Source: Schauerella aestuarii (GTDB lineage: Bacteria; Pseudomonadota; Gammaproteobacteria; Burkholderiales; Burkholderiaceae_B). Taken from it: 64,000 nucleotides of DNA. A program made the position numbers and the translations under genes. The stretch is taken from contig NZ_SIZW01000041.1 of assembly GCF_009866805.1 (NCBI RefSeq), forward strand, positions 1 to 64,000, read 5' to 3'. Positions within the stretch are counted from its first letter, which is position 1. Each line of letters begins with the position of its first letter. The notes beneath the pieces were generated by a model, which worked only from the letters and a program-made list of their open reading frames with translations, did not search any database and was not told the DNA's origin. Shown piece after piece: positions 18,415-27,132 of the stretch.

Positions 18415-18514
18415 TTGCGGTATATATCGGGCAGTTCATTTCCACTGCCTTTTGTTTATCCCATCAGCCTTATCGGTGTAACGAGCCGAGGGTATTGAAA
18501 GAGGAAGTTCCTAC

Positions 18515-19501
18515 ATGTCCACCCAAGGTTTTCTGAAGCCGCGCTCCATTGAAGTCGAGCCGGTCGGCACGCATCACGCCAAGATCATCATGGAACCCTT
18601 CGAACGTGGCTATGGCCACACGCTGGGTAACGCTTTGCGCCGCATTCTGCTGTCGTCGATGACGGGCTATGCCCCGACGGAAGTGCAAATGACGGGCGTT
18701 GTACACGAATACTCGACCATCCCGGGCGTTCGCGAAGATGTCGTCGACGTCTTGCTGAACCTGAAGGGCGTGGTTTTCAAACTGCATAACCGCGACGATG
18801 TGACGCTGGTCCTGCGCAAGAACGGCGAAGGCGCCGTCCGCGCCAGTGATATCGAACTGCCGCACGACGTGGAAATCGTCAACCCGGATCACGTGCTGTG
18901 CAACCTGACGGAAGCCGGCAAGGTCGAAATCCAGATCAAGGTCGAGAAGGGCCGCGGCTACGTGCCGGGTAACGTTCGCGCGCTGACGGAAGACCGTACG
19001 CACACGATCGGCCGTATCGTGCTGGACGCGTCGTTCAGCCCCGTGCGCCGCGTGAGCTACTCGGTCGAAAGCGCTCGCGTCGAGCAACGTACCGATCTGG
19101 ACAAGCTGGTGTTGGACATCGAAACCAACGGCGTGATTTCGCCCGAGGAAGCGGTGCGTCAATCGGCTCGTATCCTGATGGATCAGATTTCGGTGTTCGC
19201 TGCGCTTGAAGGCGCCGGCGATTCGTACGAAGCACCGGTTCGCGGCACGCCGCAGATCGATCCCGTGCTGCTGCGTCCGGTTGACGATCTGGAATTGACG
19301 GTGCGTTCGGCCAACTGCCTGAAGGCCGAAAACATCTACTACATCGGCGATCTGATTCAGCGCACCGAAAACGAACTGCTCAAGACCCCGAACCTGGGCC
19401 GCAAGTCGCTCAACGAAATCAAGGAAGTCCTGGCTGCACGTGGCCTGACCCTCGGTATGAAGTTGGAAAACTGGCCTCCCCTCGGTCTCGAGCGCCCGTA
19501 A
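18515..19501 (+). CDS. rpoA: DNA-directed RNA polymerase subunit alpha
   Basis: The 328-residue alpha subunit has both domains. The N-terminal dimerisation domain includes [21 protein letters not shown] linker near residues 235-250 leads to the C-terminal domain with [20 protein letters not shown] and [20 protein letters not shown], the helix-hairpin surface that binds UP elements and activators. The ATG at 18515 is preceded by AGAGGAAGT. It follows rpsD after 191 bp and precedes rplQ by 164 bp; both gaps contain hairpins. Confidence 0.98.
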   Translation: MSTQGFLKPRSIEVEPVGTHHAKIIMEPFERGYGHTLGNALRRILLSSMTGYAPTEVQMTGVVHEYSTIPGVREDVVDVLLNLKGVVFKLHNRDDVTLVLRKNGEGAVRASDIELPHDVEIVNPDHVLCNLTEAGKVEIQIKVEKGRGYVPGNVRALTEDRTHTIGRIVLDASFSPVRRVSYSVESARVEQRTDLDKLVLDIETNGVISPEEAVRQSARILMDQISVFAALEGAGDSYEAPVRGTPQIDPVLLRPVDDLELTVRSANCLKAENIYYIGDLIQRTENELLKTPNLGRKSLNEIKEVLAARGLTLGMKLENWPPLGLERP

Positions 19502-19545
19502 GGCTTCACGCGGGCAGTTTTTGCAGTACCATCCCGATCCCGGAA

Positions 19546-19577
19546 GTGCAGTTAACCCCAACTGCGCTTTCGTTTTA
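19546..19577 (+). terminator. Hairpin in the rpoA-rplQ gap (possible attenuator)
   Basis: GTGCAGTT (19546-19553) pairs with AACTGCGC (19560-19567) around AACCCC, followed by TTTCGTTTTA. The T run is interrupted, so partial termination or an RNA-processing site is possible. rplQ lies 90 bp further on. Confidence 0.4.
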
Positions 19578-19665
19578 CCCACCGGACCGCGGCTGATTCA
19601 CCTCAGTCGATAGAAGAACCGGAAACCTCGAGCGGCAACGCTCTCTTAGATTCAAAGGCACTATC

Positions 19666-20061
19666 ATGCGTCACCGTAATGGTTTGCGTAAGCTCAACCG
19701 CACCAGCAGTCACCGTCTTGCCATGTTCCGCAACATGGCTGTTTCGCTCATCATGCACGAAGCAATCAAGACCACGCTGCCCAAGGCCAAGTCGCTGCGC
19801 AGCGTCGTAGAACCCCTCATCACGCTGGGTAAAGAGCCCACGCTCGCGAACAAGCGACTGGCTTTTGCCCGTCTGCGCGATCGCGATGCCGTGGTCAAGC
19901 TGTTTGCCGAGATCGGCCCGCGTTACGCTGCCCGCAACGGCGGCTACACCCGTGTGCTGAAGATGGGTTTCCGTCAAGGCGATAACGCTCCCATGGCATT
20001 CATGGAGTTGGTCGACCGTCCGGAAGTCGACGATGCAGAAGCTGACGGCGCCGCCGAGTAA
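19666..20061 (+). CDS. rplQ: 50S ribosomal protein L17
   Basis: The 131-residue L17 starts [20 protein letters not shown] and contains [20 protein letters not shown] and [20 protein letters not shown], all typical. An acidic tail ([12 protein letters not shown]) closes it. It ends the ribosomal cluster; a strong terminator starts 20 bases after its stop. Confidence 0.97.
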   Translation: MRHRNGLRKLNRTSSHRLAMFRNMAVSLIMHEAIKTTLPKAKSLRSVVEPLITLGKEPTLANKRLAFARLRDRDAVVKLFAEIGPRYAARNGGYTRVLKMGFRQGDNAPMAFMELVDRPEVDDAEADGAAE

Positions 20062-20080
20062 ATCGGCAGTGCGATAAGCG

Positions 20081-20115
20081 GCAAAAGCGAGTCTTCGGAC
20101 TCGCTTTTGCTTTTT
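20081..20115 (+). terminator. Rho-independent terminator after rplQ
   Basis: A perfect 13-bp stem GCAAAAGCGAGTC with its complement around a TTCG tetraloop, followed by T5. It ends the alpha-type ribosomal unit. Confidence 0.95.
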
Positions 20116-20249
20116 GGGCGTACCGTAAGTAACCTCATGGCCTACCTGGTTGAAGCAGGGAACGCGCGCCCGATCGAAACGTCATGACCCAAGCCGACGC
20201 GCCCGCTCGGTGCAGGCAGCGGAAGATGTGTCGTGCCTTTTAAGGATGG

Positions 20250-20624
20250 ATGATGAGCACTGCCGCGATGTTGAATGACGACGATGTGTTGGTCGTTTTA
20301 TCCAATGCGCCGGATATCATGCTGGCCAAACGCATGGCGCATATTCTGGTTGAAGACGGTTTGGCCGCGTGCGTGAACCTCGGGGCCCCATCGCTGTCAA
20401 TCTATAGCTGGCAAGGTGAGATCGAAGGTGCGGAAGAGATTCCGTTGACGATCAAGACCACCGCAGGCCGCCAGCAGGCGGTTATCGAGGCGCTGTCGCA
20501 TTTGCACCCCTATGAGGTGCCCGAGATCGTCGTGGTGCCTGCGATCGGCGGCAGTGCGGCGTATATCGATTGGGTGCGCCGGCAAACGACGCACCCCGGG
20601 CCGCAAGTGCCCGGGCAACATTGA
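20250..20624 (+). CDS. cutA: Divalent-cation tolerance protein CutA
   Basis: The 124-residue protein has the CutA1 fold signatures AKRMAHILVEDGLAACVNL, YSWQGEIEGAEEIPLTIKT and LHPYEVPEIVVVPA. CutA forms very stable trimers; a role in copper tolerance is reported in E. coli, but the biochemical function is unclear. Two adjacent ATG codons (20250 and 20253) follow AAGGA; either may be used. It lies eight bases upstream of dsbD, an association also seen in E. coli, so the two are likely co-transcribed. Confidence 0.93.
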   Translation: MMSTAAMLNDDDVLVVLSNAPDIMLAKRMAHILVEDGLAACVNLGAPSLSIYSWQGEIEGAEEIPLTIKTTAGRQQAVIEALSHLHPYEVPEIVVVPAIGGSAAYIDWVRRQTTHPGPQVPGQH

Positions 20625-20632
20625 GAGGATGC

Positions 20633-22807
20633 ATGTCGAGTCGGGTTCAACGTTTGTCCGTGCCGCCGGTTTTGTCGCGCCTCGGCGCGGGCAGGGTGCG
20701 CCTTTCGGTGACGTCGCTCATGGCGATGCTGGTGCTGACAGTGCTGGCTTTGTTCGCCGCGATGTCTGGCGCGCGGGCGGAAGACGGTTATCTGGATCCT
20801 GAGCAGGCGTTTGTCTTCAGTGCCGACATGGTCGATCCCAATACGGTCGAGGTGCGCTTTGCGATTGCGCCTGGCTATTACATGTATCGCGACCGCTTGC
20901 ACGTGAGCGTGGTGCCGCCCGGCGATGCCGAGCTCGGCGCGCCGCAGTTTCCCGAGGGCATCGTCAAGTACGACCCGACCTTCGAACAGAACATGACGGT
21001 GTATCACGACCGTCTGCCCGTGCGCATTCCGATTGAACGCGGGACTGGACCGATCACGCTCAACGTCAATAGTCAGGGCTGTGCCGATGCAGGGCTTTGT
21101 TATCCGCCGATGGATAACCGCGTGGCCGTGACGCCTGTGGCCGGTGGGTACGAGATCGACGCGGCATCGCGTGCGCAGTTTGAGAAGAACCTGCGCGCGG
21201 CGCCTTCGCAAGCGTCCGGCGGCGCAGGCCTGGGCAGCTTGTTGAGCGCCGGCGATATCGGCTTGGCCGATGCAATCGGTGGACTGGGCATTTGGCAGAC
21301 AGCGGGCGTGTTCTTCCTGCTTGGCCTCTTGCTCGCGCTTACCCCTTGTGTGCTGCCGATGATTCCCATTGTTTCGGCGATCGTGGTTGGCGCGAGCGGG
21401 CGCGCAGCAGACGCCGGCGTGGCAGCGCCAAGCCGCGTGCGCGGGTTCGGTTTGGCGGCGGCGTATGTCGTGGGCATGTCGGTGGTGTACACCGCCTTGG
21501 GTGTCGCGGCGGGATTGAGCGGTGTCGGGCTGGCGGCGTGGTTGCAGACGCCCTGGGTGCTGACGCTGTTTGCTGTCTTGCTGGCCTTGCTGGCATTGGC
21601 GATGTTCGGCGCCTTTACCTTTCAGATGCCGGGCGGCGCTCAGGCGCGCCTGTCCGCCTTGGCTGCGAAGGTGCCGGGTGGCCGTGTGACCAGTGCGGTC
21701 GTGATGGGCGCGATTTCGGCCTTGATCGTGGGCCCCTGCGTGGCGGCACCCTTGGCGGGTGCATTGCTGTACATCTCGCAGACCGGCGATGTGATGTTGG
21801 GTGGCGCAGCACTTTTCGCCATGGCGTGGGGCATGGGCGTGCCGCTGCTCGTGGTGGGTGCGGCGTCGCAGGCCTGGCTGCCGCGCGTGGGGCAATGGAT
21901 GAACGACGTAAGTCGTCTGTTCGGCCTGCTGCTGCTGGCGACGGCCTGGTGGATGGTGCAGCCCATCGTGCCCACCTGGATCATGATGCTGGGTTGGGCG
22001 TTGCTGGCATTGGTGAGCGCAGTCATGTTGCGGGCATTTGACGCGCTGCCGCCGCAAGCGGGCACGGCGCGGATGTTCGGGAAAGGACTGGGGTTGTTGT
22101 TTGCGTTGGCCGGCATGGCACTGGTCGTCGGCGTGGCGAGCGGTGGTCGGGACGTGCTGCGGCCCCTGGCGCAGTTTGCGCAAGGGAGCGCATGGGACGG
22201 GGCGAGCGACGTCGCTTACGCGCCTGTGAACGCAGGGACGAGCGTCAACGCCGGCACAGGCACGAGCACTGGCACCGGCACTGGCACTGGCACTGGCACT
22301 GGCACCGGCGCTGGCGCCGGTACTGCTTCAGGCACTGGTGGACTGCAGGCGCTCGGTCTTCCCGGAAAAACGGCCGGCGCGCTGCCGCCGGGCGCATCGC
22401 TCGCGGCGTCGGGGCTGCCCAAACAGGGACCTGTCGCTCAACCGGGTAAAACCGCCTTTACGCGGGTGAAGACCTCGGCGGATCTCGATGCGGTTCTCGC
22501 ACGGGCCGATCGGCCCGTCATGCTCGATTTCTATGCCGACTGGTGCGTGTCTTGCCACGAGATGGAACGGTTTACGTTTGGCGATCCTGCCGTCGCCGCA
22601 CGCTTGCGCGGGTTTCATCTGGTGCAGGCCGATGTGACGGCCAATGACCCCGACGATCGCGCCTTGCTCAAGCGGTTCAAGCTTTTTGGGCCGCCCGGCA
22701 TCATGTTTTTCGATCCCAAAGGCGAGTATCTGGTGGACGCCCGCGTGATCGGCTTCCAGGACGCCAAGCGCTTTGCAGCCGTGCTCGACCGGGTCGCCAA
22801 TCGCTGA
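20633..22807 (+). CDS. dsbD: Thiol:disulfide interchange protein DsbD
   Basis: Membrane reductase of 724 residues that passes electrons from cytoplasmic thioredoxin to periplasmic partners (DsbC, and thiol reductases of cytochrome c maturation). A signal sequence (about 1-45) is followed by the N-terminal immunoglobulin-like domain with the redox pair in GCADAGLCYPP. Eight membrane segments follow with cysteines in LTPCVLPMIPI and GPCVAAPLAG, then a periplasmic thioredoxin domain with the site YADWCVSCHEME. All six redox cysteines are present. The start at 20633 has GAGAGGA upstream. Between the last membrane segment and the thioredoxin domain is an unusual Gly/Thr/Ala-rich linker encoded by a hexanucleotide repeat (22271-22324). 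ResB and CcsB in this window depend on this kind of reductant. Confidence 0.95.
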   Translation: MSSRVQRLSVPPVLSRLGAGRVRLSVTSLMAMLVLTVLALFAAMSGARAEDGYLDPEQAFVFSADMVDPNTVEVRFAIAPGYYMYRDRLHVSVVPPGDAELGAPQFPEGIVKYDPTFEQNMTVYHDRLPVRIPIERGTGPITLNVNSQGCADAGLCYPPMDNRVAVTPVAGGYEIDAASRAQFEKNLRAAPSQASGGAGLGSLLSAGDIGLADAIGGLGIWQTAGVFFLLGLLLALTPCVLPMIPIVSAIVVGASGRAADAGVAAPSRVRGFGLAAAYVVGMSVVYTALGVAAGLSGVGLAAWLQTPWVLTLFAVLLALLALAMFGAFTFQMPGGAQARLSALAAKVPGGRVTSAVVMGAISALIVGPCVAAPLAGALLYISQTGDVMLGGAALFAMAWGMGVPLLVVGAASQAWLPRVGQWMNDVSRLFGLLLLATAWWMVQPIVPTWIMMLGWALLALVSAVMLRAFDALPPQAGTARMFGKGLGLLFALAGMALVVGVASGGRDVLRPLAQFAQGSAWDGASDVAYAPVNAGTSVNAGTGTSTGTGTGTGTGTGTGAGAGTASGTGGLQALGLPGKTAGALPPGASLAASGLPKQGPVAQPGKTAFTRVKTSADLDAVLARADRPVMLDFYADWCVSCHEMERFTFGDPAVAARLRGFHLVQADVTANDPDDRALLKRFKLFGPPGIMFFDPKGEYLVDARVIGFQDAKRFAAVLDRVANR
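22271..22324 (+). repeat. Hexanucleotide tandem repeat inside dsbD
   Basis: Nine consecutive 6-bp units of the form GGCACT/GGCACC, degenerating to GGCGCT, GGCGCC and GGTACT at the 3' end, encode (Gly-Thr/Ala)n from about residue 547. Because the unit is two codons long, copy-number change would alter linker length without shifting the frame. Confidence 0.9.
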
Positions 22808-22991
22808 ACGTCGATCTTTGCTCGGACGGCGTTGAGCACAAATCACTGACCGCCACCCGCCGACGGATGAACAGCGATCCTCCACCATCCCCCATCGATC
22901 ACCCGCCACCGCCGAGACCTACCGCCAGCCGGCAATAACCGATCGTCGGTCAATGACCGCTCGCCGCCGGTCCAATTCGATCCCGCTCAAC

Positions 22992-23678
22992 ATGTCACGC
23001 GCGCACCGTCTCCTCGAACTTATTCAGTTGCTGCGCAATCATCGCTATGCCGTGCCTGGAGCCACGTTGGCCGATCAGCTTGGCATCAGCGTGCGTACGC
23101 TCTATCGAGATATCGCCACCTTGCAGGCGCAGGGTGCCGATATCGAAGGCGAACCGGGTCTGGGCTATGTGCTCAGACCGGGATTCATGTTGCCGCCGCT
23201 CATGTTTTCGGCTGAGGAAATCGAGGCAATCGTTTTGGGATCGCGCTGGGTTGCCGAGCGTGGCGATCCGCGCATTGCCGAGGCCGCGCGGCAAGCGCTG
23301 AGCAAAATCGCAGCAGTGTTGCCTTCGGAGGTGCGCGAGGATCTGGAGACGTCGGCCCTGCTCGTGGGGCCGTCCAGCGAGAATGCCTTCGACGCTGTGG
23401 ACGTCGCCGCCATCCGGCGAGCCATTCGTACCGAGCGCAAGATCACGATCGGTTATCGCGACTCGAAGGGCGTGGTGTCCGCACGTACGATCTGGCCGTT
23501 CGCGATGGGCTATTTCGATCATGTGCGCATCGTCATGGCATGGTGCGAGAGCCGTGATGACTTCAGGCATTTTCGTGCGGATCGAATCCATACGATGGCA
23601 GTCGAGGAAAGCCGCTATCCACGCCGCAGGCAAGCGTTGTTGAAGGCTTGGCGTGCCGTGCAGCAGGTCCAGCGCTAG
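22992..23678 (+). CDS. YafY-type transcriptional regulator (HTH + WYL domain)
   Basis: The 228-residue protein has an N-terminal winged helix of the DeoR type (RLLELIQLLRNHRYAVPGAT, then DQLGISVRTLYRDIATLQAQ) and a C-terminal WYL domain (about 115-210) with YRDSKGVVSARTIWPFAMGY and RHFRADRIHTM. WYL domains bind ligands such as nucleotides or nucleic-acid signals. ATG 22992 gives the usual N-terminus; an in-frame ATG at 22953 would add 13 residues. Neither has a strong Shine-Dalgarno. The next gene is a VOC-family protein on the same strand, a pairing common for this regulator class, which suggests that the regulator controls it. Confidence 0.85.
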   Translation: MSRAHRLLELIQLLRNHRYAVPGATLADQLGISVRTLYRDIATLQAQGADIEGEPGLGYVLRPGFMLPPLMFSAEEIEAIVLGSRWVAERGDPRIAEAARQALSKIAAVLPSEVREDLETSALLVGPSSENAFDAVDVAAIRRAIRTERKITIGYRDSKGVVSARTIWPFAMGYFDHVRIVMAWCESRDDFRHFRADRIHTMAVEESRYPRRRQALLKAWRAVQQVQR

Positions 23679-23843
23679 CGCGGCTATCTTGGCAACCTGC
23701 CTGCCAGGTCGCTGTGCGTATCGCGCACTGTGCACTGCACGCCGCCTGAACACTACTGACAGAATCTGGTCGTCCACGTCCCTAGGATGAGAAGTGTTGA
23801 AGCTGCATGTGCCGCTTCGTTTTCAACCTCTCGGAGACGCTCC

Positions 23844-24215
23844 ATGACCGATCCCACACTCATCATTCTTTACGTCGATCAGCCCGAAGATAGCGGCCGC
23901 TTTTATGCCAACCTGCTCGGGCGGGCGCCTGTCGAAAGCTCTGCTACCTTCGTGCTTTTCAAGCTCGATTCGGGCGTGAAGCTGGGGCTGTGGTCGCGGC
24001 ACACGGTTGAGCCTGCAGCAAGTGCCGCCGGCGGTGGCGGGGAACTGGCCATTCTGCTCGATCGGCACGACGCCGTTGATGCGACGTATGCAGACTGGAC
24101 GCAGCGCGGCCTGAAGATGCTTCAGCAACCTGCCGATCTCGATTTCGGACGCACGTTCGTCGCGCTCGATCCCGATGGCCATCGATTGCGCGTGTATGCC
24201 ATGAGCGACGCGTAA
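23844..24215 (+). CDS. VOC-family (glyoxalase/bleomycin-resistance-like) protein
   Basis: The 123-residue product has the paired beta-alpha-beta-beta-beta modules of the vicinal oxygen chelate superfamily: ILYVDQPEDSGRFYANLLGR at the start and TFVALDPDGHRLRVYAM at the end. Members range from metal-dependent enzymes to drug-binding proteins; a function cannot be fixed here. The ATG at 23844 follows CGGAGA; the frame extends upstream to 23787 without a better start. It sits 165 bp after the WYL regulator and may be its target. Confidence 0.8.
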   Translation: MTDPTLIILYVDQPEDSGRFYANLLGRAPVESSATFVLFKLDSGVKLGLWSRHTVEPAASAAGGGGELAILLDRHDAVDATYADWTQRGLKMLQQPADLDFGRTFVALDPDGHRLRVYAMSDA

Positions 24216-24240
24216 CCGCCCTGGGCTTGGCCGCCGGCGC

Positions 24241-25101
24241 TCACCCCTGATTGAGCCCCATATTGGTCTTGAGCAATTCGTAGATGTAGCGCGTGACAGG
24301 ATTGATGATGTCGGGCCGCATCCACAGGAAGTAGGGCACGTCGGGTAGATCCGGCAGCCCATCGGCCTCGCCGAGCACCCGCATGTCGGGCCCAAGCAGC
24401 TCGATGCTGCGCGCCGTGACGCCCAGGCCGGCGCGCACGGCGGCTTTGATGCCGATCAGATTGGGTGCCAGATAGTTGATGTGCCACGGCGTGCGCGATT
24501 GCTCCAGGGCCGTCAGCGCCAGGCGCCGGAAGATGCTGGGCTCGTCAGCGAGGATCAATGGCACCGGAACCGTGGGGTCATGAACGTAGGACGCAGAGCA
24601 GAGCCACACGGTGGGCGAGGTGCGCAATACGACGCCTTCGAAGGCCTGTTCGAACCGCGTGGATATCGTGAGATCCAGTTCGCCCGCGCGTAGCGCATCC
24701 ATCAGGAACGGGCTGCGCTCGGCGCGGATCTCGAGTTTGACGCGCGGTGTCGAGCGCGCAATGTGCGTGAGCAGCGTGGGAAGAATGGTGTCGGCCACAT
24801 CCAGCGGGGCGCCGACTCGCAACACACCTTCCAACTGAATATCCTGCAGCGCGCGCAGCGCTTCGTCATTGATGGCCAGCATGTGCTGTGCATAGTCCAC
24901 GAGGCGCGTGCCGTGACTCGAAAGCCGCTTGTTTCGCCCGTGTTTCTCAAAGAGCGGCCGGTCGAAAACGGCCTCCAGACGCTGCATCTGTTGGGTGATG
25001 GCCGACTGGGTTTTGTGCAGCTTCACTGCAGCCTCCGAGAACGTGCCGGTGCGAGCGACCACGACGAATGTACGCAGCAAATCGAGGTCCAGATTGCGCA
25101 T
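24241..25101 (-). CDS. LysR-family regulator of the thiol/amino-acid cluster
   Basis: The 286-residue LysR protein has the N-terminal winged helix LLRTFVVVARTGTFSEAAVK and TQSAITQQMQRLEAVFDRPL, and a type 2 periplasmic-binding effector domain from about residue 90 (LRVGAPLDVADTILP). It is transcribed divergently from the thiol dioxygenase gene; the 117-bp space between contains palindromes suitable for LysR binding (25145-25156 and 25159-25200). By analogy with other LysR proteins it most likely activates the divergent operon in response to a sulfur amino acid or an intermediate. The ligand is unknown. Confidence 0.88.
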   Translation of the reverse strand: MRNLDLDLLRTFVVVARTGTFSEAAVKLHKTQSAITQQMQRLEAVFDRPLFEKHGRNKRLSSHGTRLVDYAQHMLAINDEALRALQDIQLEGVLRVGAPLDVADTILPTLLTHIARSTPRVKLEIRAERSPFLMDALRAGELDLTISTRFEQAFEGVVLRTSPTVWLCSASYVHDPTVPVPLILADEPSIFRRLALTALEQSRTPWHINYLAPNLIGIKAAVRAGLGVTARSIELLGPDMRVLGEADGLPDLPDVPYFLWMRPDIINPVTRYIYELLKTNMGLNQG

Positions 25102-25144
25102 CGGGTTAACCCTTTCTATTAGCGATGCTTATGTTTAGTTCGGG

Positions 25145-25200
25145 CAATTTAAATTGTCATGCCAGTTTCATCTGTCTAAAGTAGCCGAAATTACTGGCAT
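25145..25200. promoter_or_regulatory. Candidate LysR operator region
   Basis: A perfect 12-bp palindrome CAATTTAAATTG (25145-25156) is followed by a wider inverted repeat, ATGCCAG (25159-25165) and CTGGCAT (25194-25200). Both lie between the divergent LysR gene and the thiol dioxygenase operon. AT-rich dyads of this sort fit the T-N11-A pattern of LysR sites. Confidence 0.5.
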
Positions 25201-25218
25201 CCAACTCGGAGATTGACG

Positions 25219-25803
25219 ATGAGCACGGCGCATCCCCACCAGGAAGAAATCTCGACCGCGATCGAAAGCATTAGGGAAACGATACAAACGGATGGTCTGA
25301 ATCGCGAAAGCCTCGATCACGTGCTGAAGCATCTGATCGGCTTGGCGGGGCATAAGGAATGGTGGGGTGCCGATCGGTATCCAGGGCCCGACGGCGACGA
25401 TCGCCAAGCCCGTTACATGATCAGCGAAGATGCCGACAACGGCTATGCGCTTTACCTGAACGTCATGCGTCGTGGCAACAAGATCGTGCCGCACAATCAC
25501 ACGACCTGGGCCTGTATCGCCGCTGTGGAAGGCGTCGAGAAAAACTACGTTTACGACCGCATCGACGATGGCGCTATCGAAGGACGTGGCGAGTTGAAGC
25601 AGGCAGACATCGTCGTGGTCGAACCCGGTACCGGTATAGCCTTGATGCCGGAAGATATTCACGCGGTGCAGATTGAGGACGAAGAAATCCGCCATCTGCA
25701 CATGTATGGCCGTGCCCTTGAAACGCTCGATCGCCGCATCGGATTCGATCTGGACGCGGGCACCTGCCGCATCATGCCGATCGGCGTGAAAACGCGGCGT
25801 TGA
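25219..25803 (+). CDS. Thiol dioxygenase, cysteine dioxygenase type I family
   Basis: The 194-residue cupin belongs to the cysteine dioxygenase/3-mercaptopropionate dioxygenase family, which oxidises a thiol to a sulfinate using non-haem Fe(II) and O2. The three metal histidines are visible: H92 and H94 in VPHNHTTWACIAAVEG, and H148 in PEDIHAVQI. The aromatic HMYGRAL near the end matches the active-site tyrosine region. The sequence does not settle whether cysteine or 3-mercaptopropionate is the substrate. ATG 25219 is chosen with GGAGA seven bases upstream; a TTG at 25213 is the only alternative. It begins a run with a C-S lyase, a rhodanese and an ABC transporter. Confidence 0.87.
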   Translation: MSTAHPHQEEISTAIESIRETIQTDGLNRESLDHVLKHLIGLAGHKEWWGADRYPGPDGDDRQARYMISEDADNGYALYLNVMRRGNKIVPHNHTTWACIAAVEGVEKNYVYDRIDDGAIEGRGELKQADIVVVEPGTGIALMPEDIHAVQIEDEEIRHLHMYGRALETLDRRIGFDLDAGTCRIMPIGVKTRR

Positions 25804-25808
25804 ACGAC

Positions 25809-26990
25809 ATGGCTGACACGCTCAAACCCGCCACGCGCCTGCTGCGCGCCGGCCGTCCCCATCGTGGATGGGTGAATACGCCCGTCAGCCGCGCCAGTAC
25901 GTACGTGTTCGACAGCGTGCAGCATTGGCGCGATACGCGGTCGCGGCGCGAACAGGAGCGATTGCTGTCCTATGGCGCCCGCGGCACCGACAGCACGCAC
26001 GCACTCGAAGATGCACTGGTGGAACTGGAAGGCGGATACCGCGCCAAGCTTTATCCCACCGGACAGGCTGCGATTGCAGTGCTGTTGCTGGCATATCTCA
26101 AGACGGGCGATCATGTGTTGATCACGGATGCGGTATACGAACCGGTGCGCCGATTTTGCGCCCAGCATCTGACGCGGCTCGGTATCGAATACACCTTTTA
26201 TCTGCCGGATGGCAGCGATATCGAAGCCAAGGTGCAGCCGAACACGCGACTGCTTTACGCTGAAAGTCCGGGCTCGCTTGTGTATGAGATGCTGGACCTG
26301 CCTAAATGGGCCGACTGGGCGCATGCCCGCGATTGTCTGGTGGCCGTGGACAACACGTGGGGGGCGGGCTTGCTGTATCGCCCGTTGGCGTTAGGTGCCG
26401 ATATTTCGGTGCAGGCCGCGACGAAGTATCTTGGCGGACATGCAGACGTGGTGATGGGTGCAATCGTCACCACACAACGGTCCTGGGAGCCGCTGGAGCG
26501 CGCAAGCGTGGACTTTGGCCAGACCGTCGGCGCCGACGACGCTTTTCTCGTGTTGCGCGGCATCCGGTCGTTGCCCTTGCGTATGGCGGGTCATGAACGC
26601 AATGCACTGCATGTGGCGACCTGGCTTCAGCAGCGGCCGGAGGTGGCGCGTGTGCTTTGTCCCGCACTGACGGGAGATCCCAGCCACAGCTTGTGGCAGC
26701 GCGACTGCACTGGCACGAATGGTTTGTTGTCGATCGAGTTCGCCTCCGGTATCACCACTGCCGATGTGGAGGCGATGATCGACGCTTTCGCCCTCTTCGG
26801 TCTGGGGGCCTCTTGGGGCGGCTTCGAAAGCCTTGTCGTTCCGATCAATATGAATAACGCGCGCTCGGTCTCCGACTGGTCCGGTCGCGGCGCGTTGTTG
26901 CGTCTTCATATCGGACTGGAAGACCCGTCCGACCTCACCGCCGATCTGGAGCAAGCCATGATGCATCTCAAGCACCGCGCGGCAGCATAG
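25809..26990 (+). CDS. PLP-dependent cystathionine beta-lyase-like C-S lyase
   Basis: The 393-residue protein belongs to the Cys/Met-metabolism PLP family (fold type I). Landmarks are SYGARGTDSTHALEDALVEL, the cofactor-contacting YPTGQAAIAV, VAVDNTWGAGLLYRPLALGA with the PLP-binding aspartate, and the Schiff-base lysine in QAATKYLGGHADVVMG (K206). Such enzymes cleave cystathionine or other S-substituted cysteines to release a thiol, pyruvate and ammonia. The start ATG is five bases after the dioxygenase stop, so translation is probably coupled. In this context it may process a sulfur amino acid brought in by the transporter downstream, rather than serve methionine biosynthesis. Confidence 0.87.
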   Translation: MADTLKPATRLLRAGRPHRGWVNTPVSRASTYVFDSVQHWRDTRSRREQERLLSYGARGTDSTHALEDALVELEGGYRAKLYPTGQAAIAVLLLAYLKTGDHVLITDAVYEPVRRFCAQHLTRLGIEYTFYLPDGSDIEAKVQPNTRLLYAESPGSLVYEMLDLPKWADWAHARDCLVAVDNTWGAGLLYRPLALGADISVQAATKYLGGHADVVMGAIVTTQRSWEPLERASVDFGQTVGADDAFLVLRGIRSLPLRMAGHERNALHVATWLQQRPEVARVLCPALTGDPSHSLWQRDCTGTNGLLSIEFASGITTADVEAMIDAFALFGLGASWGGFESLVVPINMNNARSVSDWSGRGALLRLHIGLEDPSDLTADLEQAMMHLKHRAAA

Positions 26991-27132
26991 CCGCCTGATG
27001 CGCCGGACGTCTCGCTGCGCCTAGGACCTCCTGCGCATCCGGCGTCCCGCACTCCCCGTTCACGCGTACGAAAGGCCTGCGTCGGCAGGCGGCCTCGTCA
27101 CGCCCGTCCATTTCCTTTTCGATGACTCAAGC

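Noticed and set aside
20184-20243. A 19-codon ATG frame between rplQ and cutA
   Set aside because: No ribosome site and no recognisable peptide; it is probably chance.
26991-27132. Possible REP-like sequence between the C-S lyase and rhodanese genes
   Set aside because: The GC-rich words resemble enterobacterial REP elements, but the arms do not pair properly.
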